Positions 47,240-61,500 of a stretch of 64,000 nucleotides of DNA are shown here, piece by piece. Under the pieces are notes generated by a model. That model was not told the origin of the DNA. It made no database searches and worked only from the letters and a program-made list of their open reading frames with translations. Origin of the DNA: Pomphorhynchus laevis (Eukaryota; Acanthocephala; Palaeacanthocephala; Echinorhynchida; Pomphorhynchidae); contig WNNJ02003827.1 in the NCBI GenBank assembly GCA_012934845.2, forward strand, positions 1-64,000, written 5' to 3'. Both the position numbers and the translations under genes were made by a program. Each line of letters opens with the position of its first letter. Position 1 is the first letter of the stretch.

Positions 47240-47700
47240 ATTTGCACATATCAAATGAGCGTGATTGTATTAAACAAGTAATTTAAATATAACGAGTACT
47301 TTCCGAAATGATTTATAAAGAATAACGAGTACTTTCCGAAATGGTTAATCAAATGGTTTATGATATAAAAATAACGCCCATTTACGCATATCAAATGAGC
47401 GTGATTGCATTAAAAGAGTAATTTAAATATAACGAGTACTTTCCGAAATGATTTATAAAGAATAACGAGTACTTTCCGAAATGGTTTATCAAATGGTTTA
47501 TGAAAAACGCCCATTTACACATATCAAATGGCCGTGATTGCATTAAAAGAGTAATTTAAATATAACGAGTACTTTCCGAAATGATTTATAAAGAATAACG
47601 AGTACTTTCCGAAATGGTTAATCAAATGGTTTATGATATAAAAATAACGCCCATTTACACATATCAAATGGCCGTGATTGCATTAAAAGAGTAATTTAAA
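47240..47700. repeat. ~140-bp tandem repeat, 3-4 copies, with internal ~32-bp duplication
   Basis: CATATCAAATG(A/G)(G/C)CGTGATTG starts units at about 47247, 47387, 47520 and 47660 (spacing 140, 133, 140). Inside each unit ATAACGAGTACTTTCCGAAA occurs twice about 32 bp apart. No coding content. Confidence 0.9.
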
Positions 47701-48281
47701 TACAACTTTCCTGACGGCTTTGAGAAATATTTTAAAGTTTAATAAATTCAATTTCACAAATAAGAGCGACAAACATAAACGAAATGAGTAGCAAAACAAG
47801 ACGAGCATTTTCTTTATACTTTGAAGTTGATTTGTTTTATAGCCGTCAAATGAACTTTTTAGCTCCACTTCTTTATAAACCGTATGATTTTGGGATCAAA
47901 ACTTTACAAAATCCAATTGAAGTCAATCAGCATAAAATAAAAATTAATTTATTTCACAAATTCTTTGTGATTATATTTAATCTATTTAAATTCATCGATT
48001 AGCTAGAATTAAATAATTATAATTAATTAATTAATTTTATTTAATCAAACGCATTAAATTCACTTAATTAAATTTATTTAATTAGATATCAAACGCAAAA
48101 TATTTAATAACCAATTTAAGTTAACGATTACTTGTTTCATAACTCGTTTGATTAATATTAAAATTAATTAAAATCGATTAGATTCAAAAGTAATGAGATA
48201 TTGACTGAAGTCAATGTATGATATAATAAAATATGATTTGAGTTTTTAAGATTTATAATTTATATTATCAATATTAAATTA
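47701..48281. other. Intergenic, no gene recognised
   Basis: AT-rich stretch between two tandem repeats. A 72-codon frame at 47784-48002 (MSSKTRRAFSLYFEVDLF) has no recognisable motif and is most likely chance. Confidence 0.4.
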
Positions 48282-48540
48282 GCATAATAGATAATAGATC
48301 ATTATCTATTATGTTAACGATATTTGATACGTTACTATTATTTATACGTTATTATCTATTATTTGATACAAAATAGATAATACATTATCTATTATGCTAA
48401 CGATATGCTAATTAACTAACGATATTTGATACGTTACTATTATTTATAAGTTATTATCTATTATTTGATATATAATAGAGATAATACATTATCTATTATG
48501 CTAACGATATGCTAATTAACTAACGATATTTGATACAAAG
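48282..48540. repeat. AT-rich tandem repeat, ~2.3 copies of ~102-120 bp
   Basis: Repeats of ACGATATTTGATACGTTACT, ATTATCTATTATTTGATA and TACATTATCTATTATGCTAA. The inner ATTATCTATTAT/ATAGATAAT pieces are mutually complementary, so each unit can fold. Confidence 0.8.
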
Positions 48541-48789
48541 GTGACGAAATGGTGTCTTTTAAGGTAATGCTTTATATTATATTAAATGCGTTTTATATAA
48601 TGTATATAATGCTTTAAATAATGTATAATTTTAATATATATAAATCATTATATATAATGATTTATAATATAATGATATTATAAATTATTATAAATCATTA
48701 TATTTTTAATGCTTTATATTTGTCTTAAAATTTTAATATTTCTTCATAAAAATATTTAATAAAATTTATTATTTATTTTTTAATAAGCA

Positions 48790-51700
48790 TAATTTATTAT
48801 ACATTTGATACAATCTTCGGTTCCCTCAAACGGGCCTTTGTGCAATCAATCATGCTCTTGTCATTATTCTGTTATTGGATGCGTGTTGGTAGGAAAATAC
48901 CCTACATGCCACAGCGAGAACGGGGCGATCTTAGACAACCAGAAGAGGATAGAGCAAAAGCAAACGAAATTTTTTTCATAAATCCCAAAATTTCAGAGTA
49001 TTGCTGTCTTGAGCGCTGCGCCTTAATCGCAGCCAGTGATTTTAGAAATACCCTTATCTCATCGCCCATACCACCCGACGTGAAGACGAGAGGCACGAAT
49101 TTGCTCCGTTCAAGACTCACTATGCGTTCACTGTATTTCACCTTTTTTCTTGCTTCATTGCTGGCAAACACGGATGCGGGGACACCACAAGCATACAATT
49201 GAGCGTGAATATTAAAGATGGTGACGTCTAGAAACGTCCGCTCAAATCGATTGCTCCGAAGTCCGGAACGTACAATGTCCAAATGTGCACTTCTGTCGCG
49301 CGTAGTCGTCCGAGCTTCGAAATTAAATTCAGCTGGGACATCAGTGAGCTAAGGTTCAACCTCAACACAATGACAAATTGTTGTAAGCTCCTGCGCGAGC
49401 AAGTCCCGCACGATATTGTGCCGGATTGATGGCAACCCTCCTCGTTTGCAGGAAAGGGCATGGCTGATATTAACGCTATCTCCGCAAGTGCAGACGTTCT
49501 TACTCAATTCGGTGGGCGTCCAACCGTACCGGGCGCAGAGTGCATCTATAAATTCATTGCGACTTGGGTGGAAGCGTTCCCTCCTTAATAGTAGGGCGCT
49601 TAACCACGAGGAGGCGCCATCCCTGGAGGCATGAGAGATGATTTGGGTTGTGACCAGATCGAGTCTAGCCACGCTTGGCTGTAATCTATCGAAACGCAAT
49701 TTGCGTCGTTCTACACAACCCAGATTCATAACGCGGTTTTGTAGTAAGCGCAAAGTGTTTCCAGTTTCTCCGGTTTCATATGCATCGCATATTTTCGAAG
49801 AACAACCGAATTCCAGGTGTGCAGAGAACCTTGGGTCACATATGCCAATACCATCATCGCTTATCGGAGAAGTTAAGATCGCCATCCAGTCTTCGTCTAC
49901 TCTTCGTCCGGTGACTGCTGGAACGATCCTTTCGTTGATAAATTTGTACAGACAATCTGTGTGGGAAGGGCTGCATTCCACTGAGCGCATGAAATACGTC
50001 CACTTGAACTGCACCGAACGAACCAATCCTGTGTAAGCAACGCGTGGATCTATCTCTCCGACGCGTGTCAGACGATTAATAAGATTAGACCAGCGCTCTA
50101 CGTCTAATTCCGTGCAGTTGCATTTGTACTGTGTAATGCCGATGGGAACACCTCGAATGTTAATACCAGATAAGGACAGTTCGACATCAGCGGATAAAAG
50201 AGATATGTCAACGCTACTGCTTCTTCTTGCTAGCAATTTGGTTTTAGATGCGTTTACGTGATAACCGTACTTAGGACCAAGCTCTAAGAGAATGGACCAC
50301 ACTTTCCTCAAGTCTTCGAATTTCCCGACAAAATTACCATCATCTGCGTACCATCTCTGGGTAACACCAGGAACTTGTTAACGTATGTTTTCAATTAAAG
50401 GGAAAGAAGCCATTGAGAAGCCGGCCATCGCAAGTGGATTTCCTTATGTGAAGCCTTCGTGCGAATATATACTATCACCACTAAGGGTAAGCTGAACCGG
50501 TGATGCATATAGATTACTAAGCACAGTCGACAAAGCAGGTGCTATATATCTCATATTGTCCAGTGCGGCTTTTCGATTAATCACGTTAAAAGCGTTTGAC
50601 GCATCAACAGCAAGGACACAATAGTCTGGGTTGGCTTCGAAACATTTACGCAAGGAATGTGTAGCGTATTCGATCCCGCTCCTCTGCGAGGCTGCCAATT
50701 GCTCTAATCCCGCAACGTCTTGCAAATCTTCCTGGATTAATCTCAATATAACCTTTGATACGATGCGCCTTGCAACATCACAAACGCCAATCGGTCGGAC
50801 TCTTTTTTCAAGAGCCACTAACTGCTGGTCGTAAACGACTTAAGACATATAGGACGAATATGCTCGGATACTAATTTTACAGCAAATTCAGCAAGGGCTT
50901 TGGCCAAGGTATTTGAGTATTCTCCGAATCCTGTCAGATTGTGTCGCCACATTGACGCGTCGAGACCAGAAGGGCCAGCTGAACCCTTCGTTATTTTGTT
51001 TGCTCTGACTATTGAATCCACATCAATAATTGCAAATCTAGTGTGGTCATGCGGACATGAGCGGGGTATTGGCTTATTTAGTAGTATCTATCTTGCTGGC
51101 TGGATCGCCTCAGGATGAAGAGACTTTAAAATTTCCTTGACTGGTACGCTGTCAATTGAGGAGTCATGTTTAAGTGTACCGGCAAAAACATCTTCTAGAA
51201 GAGCTGTTGCTGCACGTAACTTACCCTTGGTCATGAGTTTGCAGTATAGTTTTAAGCAGTCCTGTTGTCAAGACTGAACATTACGATTAAGTTGCTGTTG
51301 CAAATAGCTAGCCTCGTCAAAAAGGTCAGAGAACTCTGCCTGATTCCAGAGAGCAAGTCGCCGTTTCAGGGCTCTTCGTATGTATGATATCCTGTTCGAG
51401 TTGAAAGATTGCAGAATGCATTGCGAAAATACCACAGCGGTTTACAACGCATTTCGGAAGTCTCGGTCTTCCAGCACCACGGACCTGTAAAATGTTGCGA
51501 TGATTTCAACAATGGTGTTGCTGGCTGAACATCGAGGAAGTACGACGAGATTAGGTCTCCATTGTATGACTGATTGATAGCAAAAGGCCACAGCATTAAC
51601 TGGGAAAGTTTCATCATGCGTGACGAATCAGTCGGGCTGGCTCCCTGCCAGGTATTCCGGAGTCCTGATAAAGACAGTAGGACAAGAGGCGACCGAATTC

Positions 51701-52060
51701 GGATCATTGATTATCGAGGAAGAATCCACGATGGTGCTTCTACGAGCGTAGCCAGGGGCGGCACATGTTGTACATAGAGAGTCCGCTTTTGCACATCTGC
51801 AGCCCTTGCACTTAGCATTGGGACCGTTGCAGGCACATCATTTGATAGTGCAAGAAGGTTTGCCACGTGGTATAATGTAACTGTAAGTACTCCAATTGTG
51901 GTATTTCGTAAAACTTTGGTAATTTCGGTTGTATTGTTCGATGTAATTTGCTTGAACACTTATAAATTTTTGTATGTGTATTTATCTCTCAAACTTCTTT
52001 AGTTCAGTTGTGTGTTTAAGCTTCAGTTCTTTGATTGTAATTAGCTAGAACACGTATATA
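48790..52060 (-). mobile_element. LINE B: CXC-like Cys motif, RT (YADD), C-terminal endonuclease-like region
   Basis: Longest copy of the LINE A family. The N-terminal part has the Cys cluster CNGPNAKCKGCRCAKA..CTTC at 51763-51836, like a CXC/metallothionein-type finger. RT: KGSAGPSGLDASMWRHNLTG, KRVRPIGVCDVARRIVSKV, VLAVDASNAFNVINRK, GNPLAMAGFS and YADD at 50339-50350. C-terminal region: CTCGDSVNISHALSCKRGG, RHNIVRDLL, LDIVRSGLR, FLDVTIFN and KKVKYSERI. A TAA replaces the Gln of the usual TQGNP motif at 50444, and other frame changes occur. Twin TATCTCTCAAACTT elements at 51980 and 52065 may mark the 5' end. It lies 0.5 kb downstream of the tropomodulin stop codon. Confidence 0.85.
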
Positions 52061-52577
52061 TTATCTCTCAAACTTTTTTATTATTATTTAAATTATTCAT
52101 AAATTTAAATAATTTATTTATTTTTTAATATTTAATAAATATTTATGTAATTTATTATAAATAAATTATTGATTTATCTTTAAGAGCAGACCCTGCCAAA
52201 TGCTGAAGAATATTCATTTATCTAATTATGAGTTTATTTTATATCTCAGTGTCTTTGTAGATGCTGTAAATGTAAACAACTCTTGAACGTGGTTACAACT
52301 CTTGAACGCCTCGTTGAACATTCAACAGTACAATAAAGCAAAACATGTAGACTTTTTGTTAATAACCTAAGCTTTTTATTAATAGATATTTAGATTTTAA
52401 CAGCTAATTAATGAAGATTAATATAAAAATTCTTTTTTTATCAATTACATTTTGTTAAACTTGGCAAAACTGAAAATCAAAAAGCCTACGAAACTCGAGC
52501 ATTTCTTCAAAAGAAATTTCAATAGTGATAACTAAAGGTAATAAAAATCGCTAATAGTCTATAGAAATACGTTATAT
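52061..52577. other. Region downstream of tropomodulin
   Basis: AT-rich sequence between the LINE B 5' end and the tropomodulin stop codon; it should contain the tropomodulin 3' UTR. AATAAA-type hexamers occur on the minus strand (for example TTTATT at 52375-52380), but I cannot tell which is used. Confidence 0.4.
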
Positions 52578-55500
52578 TCATTCCACCGGTATTGAATGAT
52601 CGGAATTTGATTGCTTCACTTGTCTCTCTTGACGGACTTGAAAAACAGAACGGTAGATTAAATGTCTATGATCAAAAATATAATTACCTAGGTCCATATT
52701 GCGTTTGAGGCAATATGAAATAACGACCCTCGGTCTATAACAATCAAAATGTAATCCCAGTCGAAGCAAAGCCGTATTTTCTTCCATGTAATCCGCTATT
52801 TCATTCTCGTATTTATGCCCGAGGACCTGAGCACGTTGATTCTCTAATCTCAGATCACGAACAACTTGATTTTTCAGGGTAGACTTCACAATCTTGACTA
52901 TCATGTCCCCAGTAAAGCGATTAGATTCCAGGTTAACCGAAACAAGAGTGTTGTTTTGCTCAAGAAGTTCACAAATAATCTTAACATAAGTGATTAAATT
53001 TTAATAAAATTAAATGATAATAATTTCTTGAACAAACAGCAATAACGTTTAATTTCTGTCGACTTGTATTTATTATCAACAAAAAAGCCAACTAGTCACA
53101 CTGACAAGTTTAAAATCACTCTTCGATCCATTTATTATAAGCTCAATTTAAACGTTGACCTAAGGATCAATTCAAATATGGAATTAATAATTTATATAGT
53201 GAAAGCATGTAATACTCATCATAATGCGTTAACTTATTACTATGGTTCGCTACTGGTAATATGTTCCTAATACTGAAACTATTTCTGACGCCAAGTTATT
53301 TGGGAAAATACGTGAAAATTCGAATTCAAATAGCATGATGCAAAATTGATTTACTTTTTAGTTATTTTCCATCTAGGGGACATTTTAAATTACTTGGAAT
53401 TATTAATAAAATATATAAATCAATAAAATAATATTAAAAATAAATTTAAAATCATTAGCGTAAAATTTTTATGGATGGATAATAAATAATATACTTTGTA
53501 ATAGAATAAGATACTATATAATCGAATTTAATCAGAGGAAAAACATCTTTAGCAAGTATTTGGCCCCGCTGCTATGTTTGGCAGAGGAGTTAGGGGCCGA
53601 AACCTGATAGCATAGCAGTTCCTACAACGTCGGTTATTTATTAGTCAATTCGTAACAATTGATTTTTATTTTAAATTTCAATTTTTTATTTGAAATTTAT
53701 ATAAGTTATATAACAGCTTATAACAATTATTATCCTATTATTAAGCTTTGATTTATTGATTTAGCTACATCATTTATTTTTTATTTTATAATTATATTCA
53801 ATACGTAGACTCAGTTAGCTAAGTTGATCGTTAAATAGTAGATTTATAATTAAAATATATAAATCAACAAAATATTAAAAATAAATTTAAGCTCTTAAGT
53901 GGAAATTTTTATGGATGAATAGTAAATAATATACTCTTTATAAGAATAATAGCATATATTTGGTCTGTTGATATATTGGGTAGACGAATATATGCCGAAA
54001 CCTGATAACATAGCAGCTTGTTCTAATGAGTTAAAATTTTTATTCAAACACACGATATAGCAATTATATTTTTGGCACTTAATAAATTATAAATTAGTAT
54101 AGATCTGAATAAAATCGTATTACTTAATCATTTCTTCGTGCTTGTATATTTATAAATATCATAGAATATAATTAATTACTAATTAGTAATTGATTAATCA
54201 GTCCATTACTAATTTCATAATAAATATCAACACATACTTATACAAATCTCTTATAATACCAACACCAAAACGCGTAATAAAAAGTGAACAAACCTCTCCT
54301 ACTTGATTATTCATTGCGACGTTGCACATGTAAAGCGTATGAACAACAGTATTGTCTTTTAATGCGTTTATTACTTCAATAAGTTTATCATGTTCAAGAT
54401 CCTGAAACAATCAAATCACAATTTCGCTCACCTGCATATATAGGCAGAAATAATAAAAAATATATATTATATATATTATATATAAAAATTTTAATATAAA
54501 ATATTATAATTAACACAAAGATTAAAACTCAAAGATTAAAAGAAATCTTTAAGAAAATAATAAAAGCAACTTACAAAGAATTTAAAAAGTTATTTGAAAT
54601 AATATTATTAATAACGAATAATATATTATATATTATAATATATTATAAGATATTAACACAAAATAATATCATCAAGAATATTTAATTGTATTTATTTGAA
54701 CTTCAAGATTAAAGCTTAAATTTAAGATTAAATTTATTTCCAATATTTAGACAAAACAAATTTGTTCTCTGTATACATCATCATTAACTTAAATTGCATT
54801 TATTTCAACTTCGATTTTTTAAGTGAAGAAACAACTTGAAGTTAAAATAAATACAATTTTATTGAATTGAATAGCCATACCCAGCAAATGATGATTGGAT
54901 TTATTTCCAATATTCGACAAAACAATTTGTTCTCTCTCTATACATCATCATGGATATTAAATTGCATTTATTTCAACTTCCATTTTTTAAGTGAAGAACC
55001 AACTTAAAGTTAAAATAAATTCAATTTTATTGAATTGAATAGCCATACCCAGCAAATGATGATTGGATTTATCTCCAATATTTGACAAAACAATTTGTTC
55101 TCTCTCTATACATCATCATGAATATTAAATTGGATTTATTTCAACTTCAATTTTTTCTATTAAAAAAACTTGAAGTTAAAATAAATTCAATTTTATTAAA
55201 TTGAATAGCCATACCCAGCAAATGATGATTGGATTTATTTCCAATATTCGACAAAACAATTTGTTCTCTCTGTATACATCATCATGAATATTCAATTGAA
55301 TTTATTTCAACTTCAATTTTTTCTATTGAAAAAATTTGAAGTTAAAATAAATTCAATTTTATTGAATTGAATAGCCATACCCAGCAAATGATGATTGGAT
55401 TTATCTCCAATATTTGACAAAATAATTTGTTCTCTCTCTATACATCATCATGAATATTCAATTGGATTTATTTCAACTTCAATTTTTTCTATTGAAAAAA

Positions 55501-58500
55501 TTTGAAGTTAAAATAAATTCAATTTTATTGAATTGAATAGCCATACCCAGCAAATGATGATTGGATTTATCTCCAATATTTGACAAAACAATTTGTTCTC
55601 TCTCTATACATCATCATGAATATTCAATTGGATTTATTTCAACTTCAATTTTTTCTATTGAAAAAACTTGAAGTTAAAATAAATTCAATTTTATTGAATT
55701 GAATAGCCATACCCAGCAAATGATGATTGGATTTATCTCCAATATTTGACAAAACAATTTGTTCTCTCTCTATACATCATCATGAATATTCAATTGGATT
55801 TATTTCAACTTCAATTTTTTCTATTGAAAAAACTTGAAGTTAAAATAAATTCAATTTTATTGAATTAAATAGCCATACCCAGCAAATGATGATTGGATTT
55901 ATTTCCAATATTCGACAAAACAATTTGTTCTCTCTCTATACATCATCATGGATATTAAATTGCATTAATTTCAACTTCCATTTTTTAAGTGAAGAACCAA
56001 CTTGAAGTTAAAATAAATTCAATTTTATTGAATTGAATAGCCATACCCAGCAAATGATGATTGGATTTATCTCCAATATTCGACAAAACAATTTGTTCTC
56101 TCTCTATACATCATCATGAATATTCAATTGGATTTATTTCAACTTCAATTTTTTCTATTGAAAAAACTTGAAGTTAAAATAAATTCAATTTTATTGAATT
56201 GAATAGCCATACCCAGCAAATGATGATTGGATTTATTTCCAATATTCGACAAAACAATTTGTTCTCTCTCTATACATCATCATGGATATTAAATTGCATT
56301 TATTTCAACTTCAATTTTTTAAGTGAAAAACAACTTTAAGTTAAAATAAATACAATTTTATTGAATTGAATAGCCATACCCAGCAAATGATGATTGGATT
56401 TATTTCCAATATTCGACAAAACAATTTGTTCTCTCTCTATACATCATCATGGATATTAAATTGCATTTATTTCAACTTCCATTTTTTAAGTGAAGAACCA
56501 ACTTAAAGTTAAAATAAATTCAATTTTATTGAATTGAATAGCCATACCCAGCAAATGATGATTGGATTTATCTCCAATATTTGACAAAACAATTTGTTCT
56601 CTCTCTATACATCATCATGAATATTAAATTGGATTTATTTCAACTTCAATTTTTTCTATTAAAAAAACTTGAAGTTAAAATAAATTCAATTTTATTAAAT
56701 TGAATAGCCATACCCAGCAAATGATGATTGGATTTATTTCCAATATTCGACAAAACAATTTGTTCTCTCTGTATACATCATCATGAATATTCAATTGAAT
56801 TTATTTCAACTTCAATTTTTTCTATTGAAAAAATTTGAAGTTAAAATAAATAAAATTTTGTATTCACTCAGCGAATGAAAAATATTTTTTAATTTTGATA
56901 CTTAAAGCAATTGTCCAGGGCGTATTTTTACATATTTTCAAATTATAAGAATTATTGCAAATCAGTTCTTTTAATTTATTGCAAATTAGCCCTTTTTTAC
57001 AAACTAAAATGACTATTGCAATAGTCGAAAATGTGTGAACAATCATATCTTATTTTATTATTCCTCTTGATGTTTAAGCGCCCTGCACAATATAAGAACA
57101 CATCGAACGTATCACTGTACAATTAGAAAAATGTTTTTGTGAATTATATGATTTATAATTATACTATAATTATTGCTTGCACAATAGTTTTATGATAATT
57201 AAATGCAACTTAAAGATACTGTAAATAAAATTATAATTATGTTTAAAGTATTTGCAAGCATAGCAAATTGCAATTTGTGTCCTTTTGGCTCACACCTTCA
57301 CTAATATTTTCGATTAATAAATATAGTGAGATTATCAGTTTAAAGAATCATCACTTTCGCACTTAATCTCGTGACTTCAAAGATGAATCCCCGAATTTTG
57401 TATTAAATATCGCCATTTGCAATATCGTTAGCTTCATACTAAGTATTACAGCTTTTCGTTCAATAGCTATCTTTTTCAACTTCAAAGCAGCTTAACTGTA
57501 GAATTTCGCATCACAATGATCGCATAATCAAAATGCAACTTTGTTCATGTAAATGATGTAAATTCGCGTAAATTCGCAAATTATTAAATTCGCGTTTTAA
57601 AAGCACTTGCATTATAAGTCCTAGAACAAATTCTGATTTTGTAATCTCGGGACTATCAAACTTGACAAATCTCCGTGATATCTGCAATCAAAATTTTATA
57701 ATTCTCTCATTTTCTTCACCATTTATTCTTGTGATTTTAGCACCTGCTTACAACTTAGAATCAGCTTTGTATATTTTGCATACAATGTTATTAATTTGAC
57801 ATTAAATTTATTACATTTAATAAAGTAAATTTTGCATTTAATAGACAAAATGAAAATTCTTAATAGGCAAAGTGAAAAAATGCCAAATAATAAAATTCGA
57901 ATTTAACCGAATTAAAACATTAAAAATATATATTTTATCAAAAATATTAAATAAATGAAAAGATGGAAAAATAAATTTCATATTCTATGTAAAATATTTA
58001 CAAATCATAGTAAAAAAATCATATACAAAACAATGTACAAATATAGTCAGACAAGTGAACTATGCTTTCATGCGATGCATCCAGATGGAACAGGACTGTA
58101 AGCGAAGAGGGTTTCCCGGATACATGCCGCTTTTTTCCTCTGCATCGCCGCGTTTATGCGTTGAAGTAAAAATGTCTTTGATCGCCGGTCATTGCAGATA
58201 ATGTTTAATCGCTTTCCAAACAAGGTCAGGAAATCGTTTGTCTCTTTACTAAGGCTGCCAACGTCTTAATGGCGAAGGCTACGAACTTCGTGTACGTTGC
58301 ATTCAGTCACGTACTATTTCTACTTTCATTCCCCTGCATCTAACGCTAATATTCCCTAGGTAAACTGCTAAGGAGTTGAGGCGCTGTGATCCTAAACATG
58401 TAGTCATCCTCGCTCCCGACAACCCGATAGGGTCTAGGTTGCAAGGAAAACGGCTAACGTTAGGGATGTCTTGATATTTCCGTTGACTGGTCGTGATGAA

Positions 58501-61500
58501 ATTACTGGCCTATTGATCTATGGAGTCTAATCGTTGCCTGCCAAATATCTACACTACAAGAGTAGCGATGCGGTGCATAGATTGCTAGGCATAGTCGAAG
58601 ACTCGTGGAGCAGCGGATGGCCGGGTCGTCCAGTCTGTTTATTTTTGAACACTTTGGATCACCTGCTGAAAAGTGCCTGATTTCACTACCTTAAACAGCT
58701 AATATACGTGCTCGTTCTAAGAAATTTTCGGCTGAATCTAAAAATCCTTGTCTAATTTGCTGAAAAATCGGCTGGCTCCTAGATACATGTATATCGTGGT
58801 TCTTCGGGGTTTCGCGACCGTAACGGGAGAGCCACGATTTTTTTTTGGGTAAGAAGTCTAAATACTGATATACCAATCTTGTGCAGCGCTCCAAAACGTA
58901 CTCGACCAGTATCTGCGTGCAAGTTATTGAGGACAAAAAATCCGGCAAAGGCGTGTTAGTAGCTGAGCCGATACCTAACCTAACTAACAAAATCGATAGA
59001 GTGCCATGCTCCACGACCGATCGTTCAAGTAGACATTCAGAATGGACTCAATAGACGTGCGAATAACTGTATCTTAATCAAATGTTGAGCTACGCGCAAA
59101 GGCCGGTGTTAAGCGGAGCAAATAAGTTATCTTTATCCCGCTTAAGCAATGCCGTAATAAGTATAGGCCATCATGTCTAGTTAGGGAGAATAATATGATA
59201 CTTATGATAATCAACTCTGACATTTCACCGGCTCTGACGTCAACGATAGCAAGACCGTCCCCAATCATTGAACCCAACAACGTAGCAGATTGAGGTAAAA
59301 CAATTTTAATTCACGGAAGAAGCTTAGACATGATTTCTATTATGTGATCATCGTTAGACACCAATTTACTCTTTAATGGATTTAAGTTTAACTATTGTGA
59401 TCGCCCCACCTCTTGTAAGCGGTGAATATCCTCACAAAGAAGCAACATGTCTCCGGAGTGTCGCGTCGTCCAAGTACAAATTGTTTACGGGACTTTTAAG
59501 AGACGCAACCAGATTAGCAACTGCTAACGAGAATAGCAAAGGGCCTAGCGGATAGCCCTGAAGCCATTTTTCGTAGGGTAACAGAACTGGGAGTATAGAA
59601 TAGCAGTGCTGTGTCTTTATAACAGGCCGCAATATATCGATAGATAGCTGGGATGCTACGCGATGCTTTGAAAAGGACTGCAAAACGACAAATGTCATTA
59701 AATGCATTAGTAAAATCTAACTTTAGCAAGGCTGTTCCACTTGGCATTATCCTTACCTTGAACGACAAGTGTGGATCACTGCCTCTACACAGGCCGCGAA
59801 CGTCACTTCGACTTATTTGGACTAAAGCATTGCGACGACATTTGAAGCATATTGATATAAGGCTACCTTAGCAATTAATCGTCGGAGTGTGTTGCCGATG
59901 GCTATCGGCCAGAGATCACATCCCGGTTTTCTAAAATCAATTAGTTTCGCTACAAAAAAAATGGTTGAATTTAGACTAAGACCATGCCACTTAGGACCAG
60001 TGAAGAAACCGATTTAGTTCCAGAAGCAAGGTACTACTGCGGCGGCGGCACTTGGACCTACTAGATTTTTCAATTTAAGTGGGCTTAAGCCATCAGGTCC
60101 CGACGGAGCGATGGGCAAAAGCATTAACATCTCAGATAATTTCATTAGGCGTTGCCGCGAGACATTGCTCTGTGGCGTCAGGGGAAACCAAATCATAGAC
60201 TGGCCGAAATCATCGTTAGGTTGACGCTGAGAATGTAGTTTCAGAAGTGTACGTGCTGTTTTCTCATCGTAAGATGCGAATGTAGTAACACTACCTACGA
60301 GTTGTACCGCTCCGCGTGCGTCACCCATGTTTATATTTTCTGAGAGTTTGTGTCGTAATTCTACGTCGTTTAATCGATCTCGGATGCGTCCCTTACGTTT
60401 AACGGCCATACTAGTGACGGAAATATATTTGATTGATAATCAAATATTTTGACAAACCTAGGCTTAGTAAATTCAAATCAAAATATTGGTAGCGGTCGTT
60501 AATTTTACCGTTTAATATTACAATCAAACAATAGTTACTAACTTTCATATTGTTCAAATTGATGCTTGTCATTTGTTCAGAATTTTGTTTCGCATCCTTG
60601 ATTACTTGCTCCACGTCCGTATCATTATCTGGTTCAGGTGGAAAATATTTCAATGCTTCGGCTTTTACAGTTGCTATAATTTTAACAAAAAATATTTTAT
60701 ATTTAAGATCAAGCAGGCATTAATAAAAGTATTGATTTCGTTTATAAAGTAATACTTTTCGAAAATTATTGTTTTAAAATAAAACTTTTATTTAAGATTT
60801 CGCGAGCTTTCAAACACTAGTCTGTAAAGTTTAAACATGTAAAATTGCTACTTAATACTTTTTTGCAATCAAAATTACAAATTATTAAGAATCTTATTAT
60901 AATAAGAAATCATTAAAATAATAATATAACGAATATGACTTTACGTAAAAGTTAAAATTTTTAAAATAAAACTTTATAAAAATGTTGATAATATTAATTT
61001 CACTCGATTGCATCTGTGAGCTGAAATTTTTCTAGGTGAGACACGACATTATCCTCACAGGTATTGTTCCTATTGTTGATGCAGCATGACGCTAATAATC
61101 AGCCTAGGTTTGTCTCATTAGCTGCTGACCCAGACCTACATTTCACGTTTTGTGAAAAAAGTGATGTATATCTACACCACTGGAGCAGCCAGCCTAGTCA
61201 ATGCAGCTTTGAATCGGAATACATTAGTCCTGAGTTCGAACGCGATCAGCACCAGTGTACGGAGTAAGCAGATAATAAGGGTCTGTAAGGTCTTTATCAA
61301 AAAAGGCCTTTATTAATCTTATTTGATAAACATTAATAACAAATAATTGTATTTGCTTAATTTGTATTTTTAAGAGTTCTTTGATTTACATGAAAAATAA
61401 CAGAAGTTACAAATTAGTATCGTTGATCCATTTTGTTAAATTTAAAATTTTGGGCTAGTGTCAATATAATAAATTGAGTTTTATTGATTTGAAATTCAAC

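Noticed and set aside
47784-48002. 72-residue plus-strand frame starting MSSKTRRAFSLYFE
   Set aside because: No recognisable family and no splice partners; next to a tandem repeat.
54760-56860. CRISPR-like array
   Set aside because: Units are 166 bp and homologous throughout, with no unique spacers, in an intron of an animal gene.
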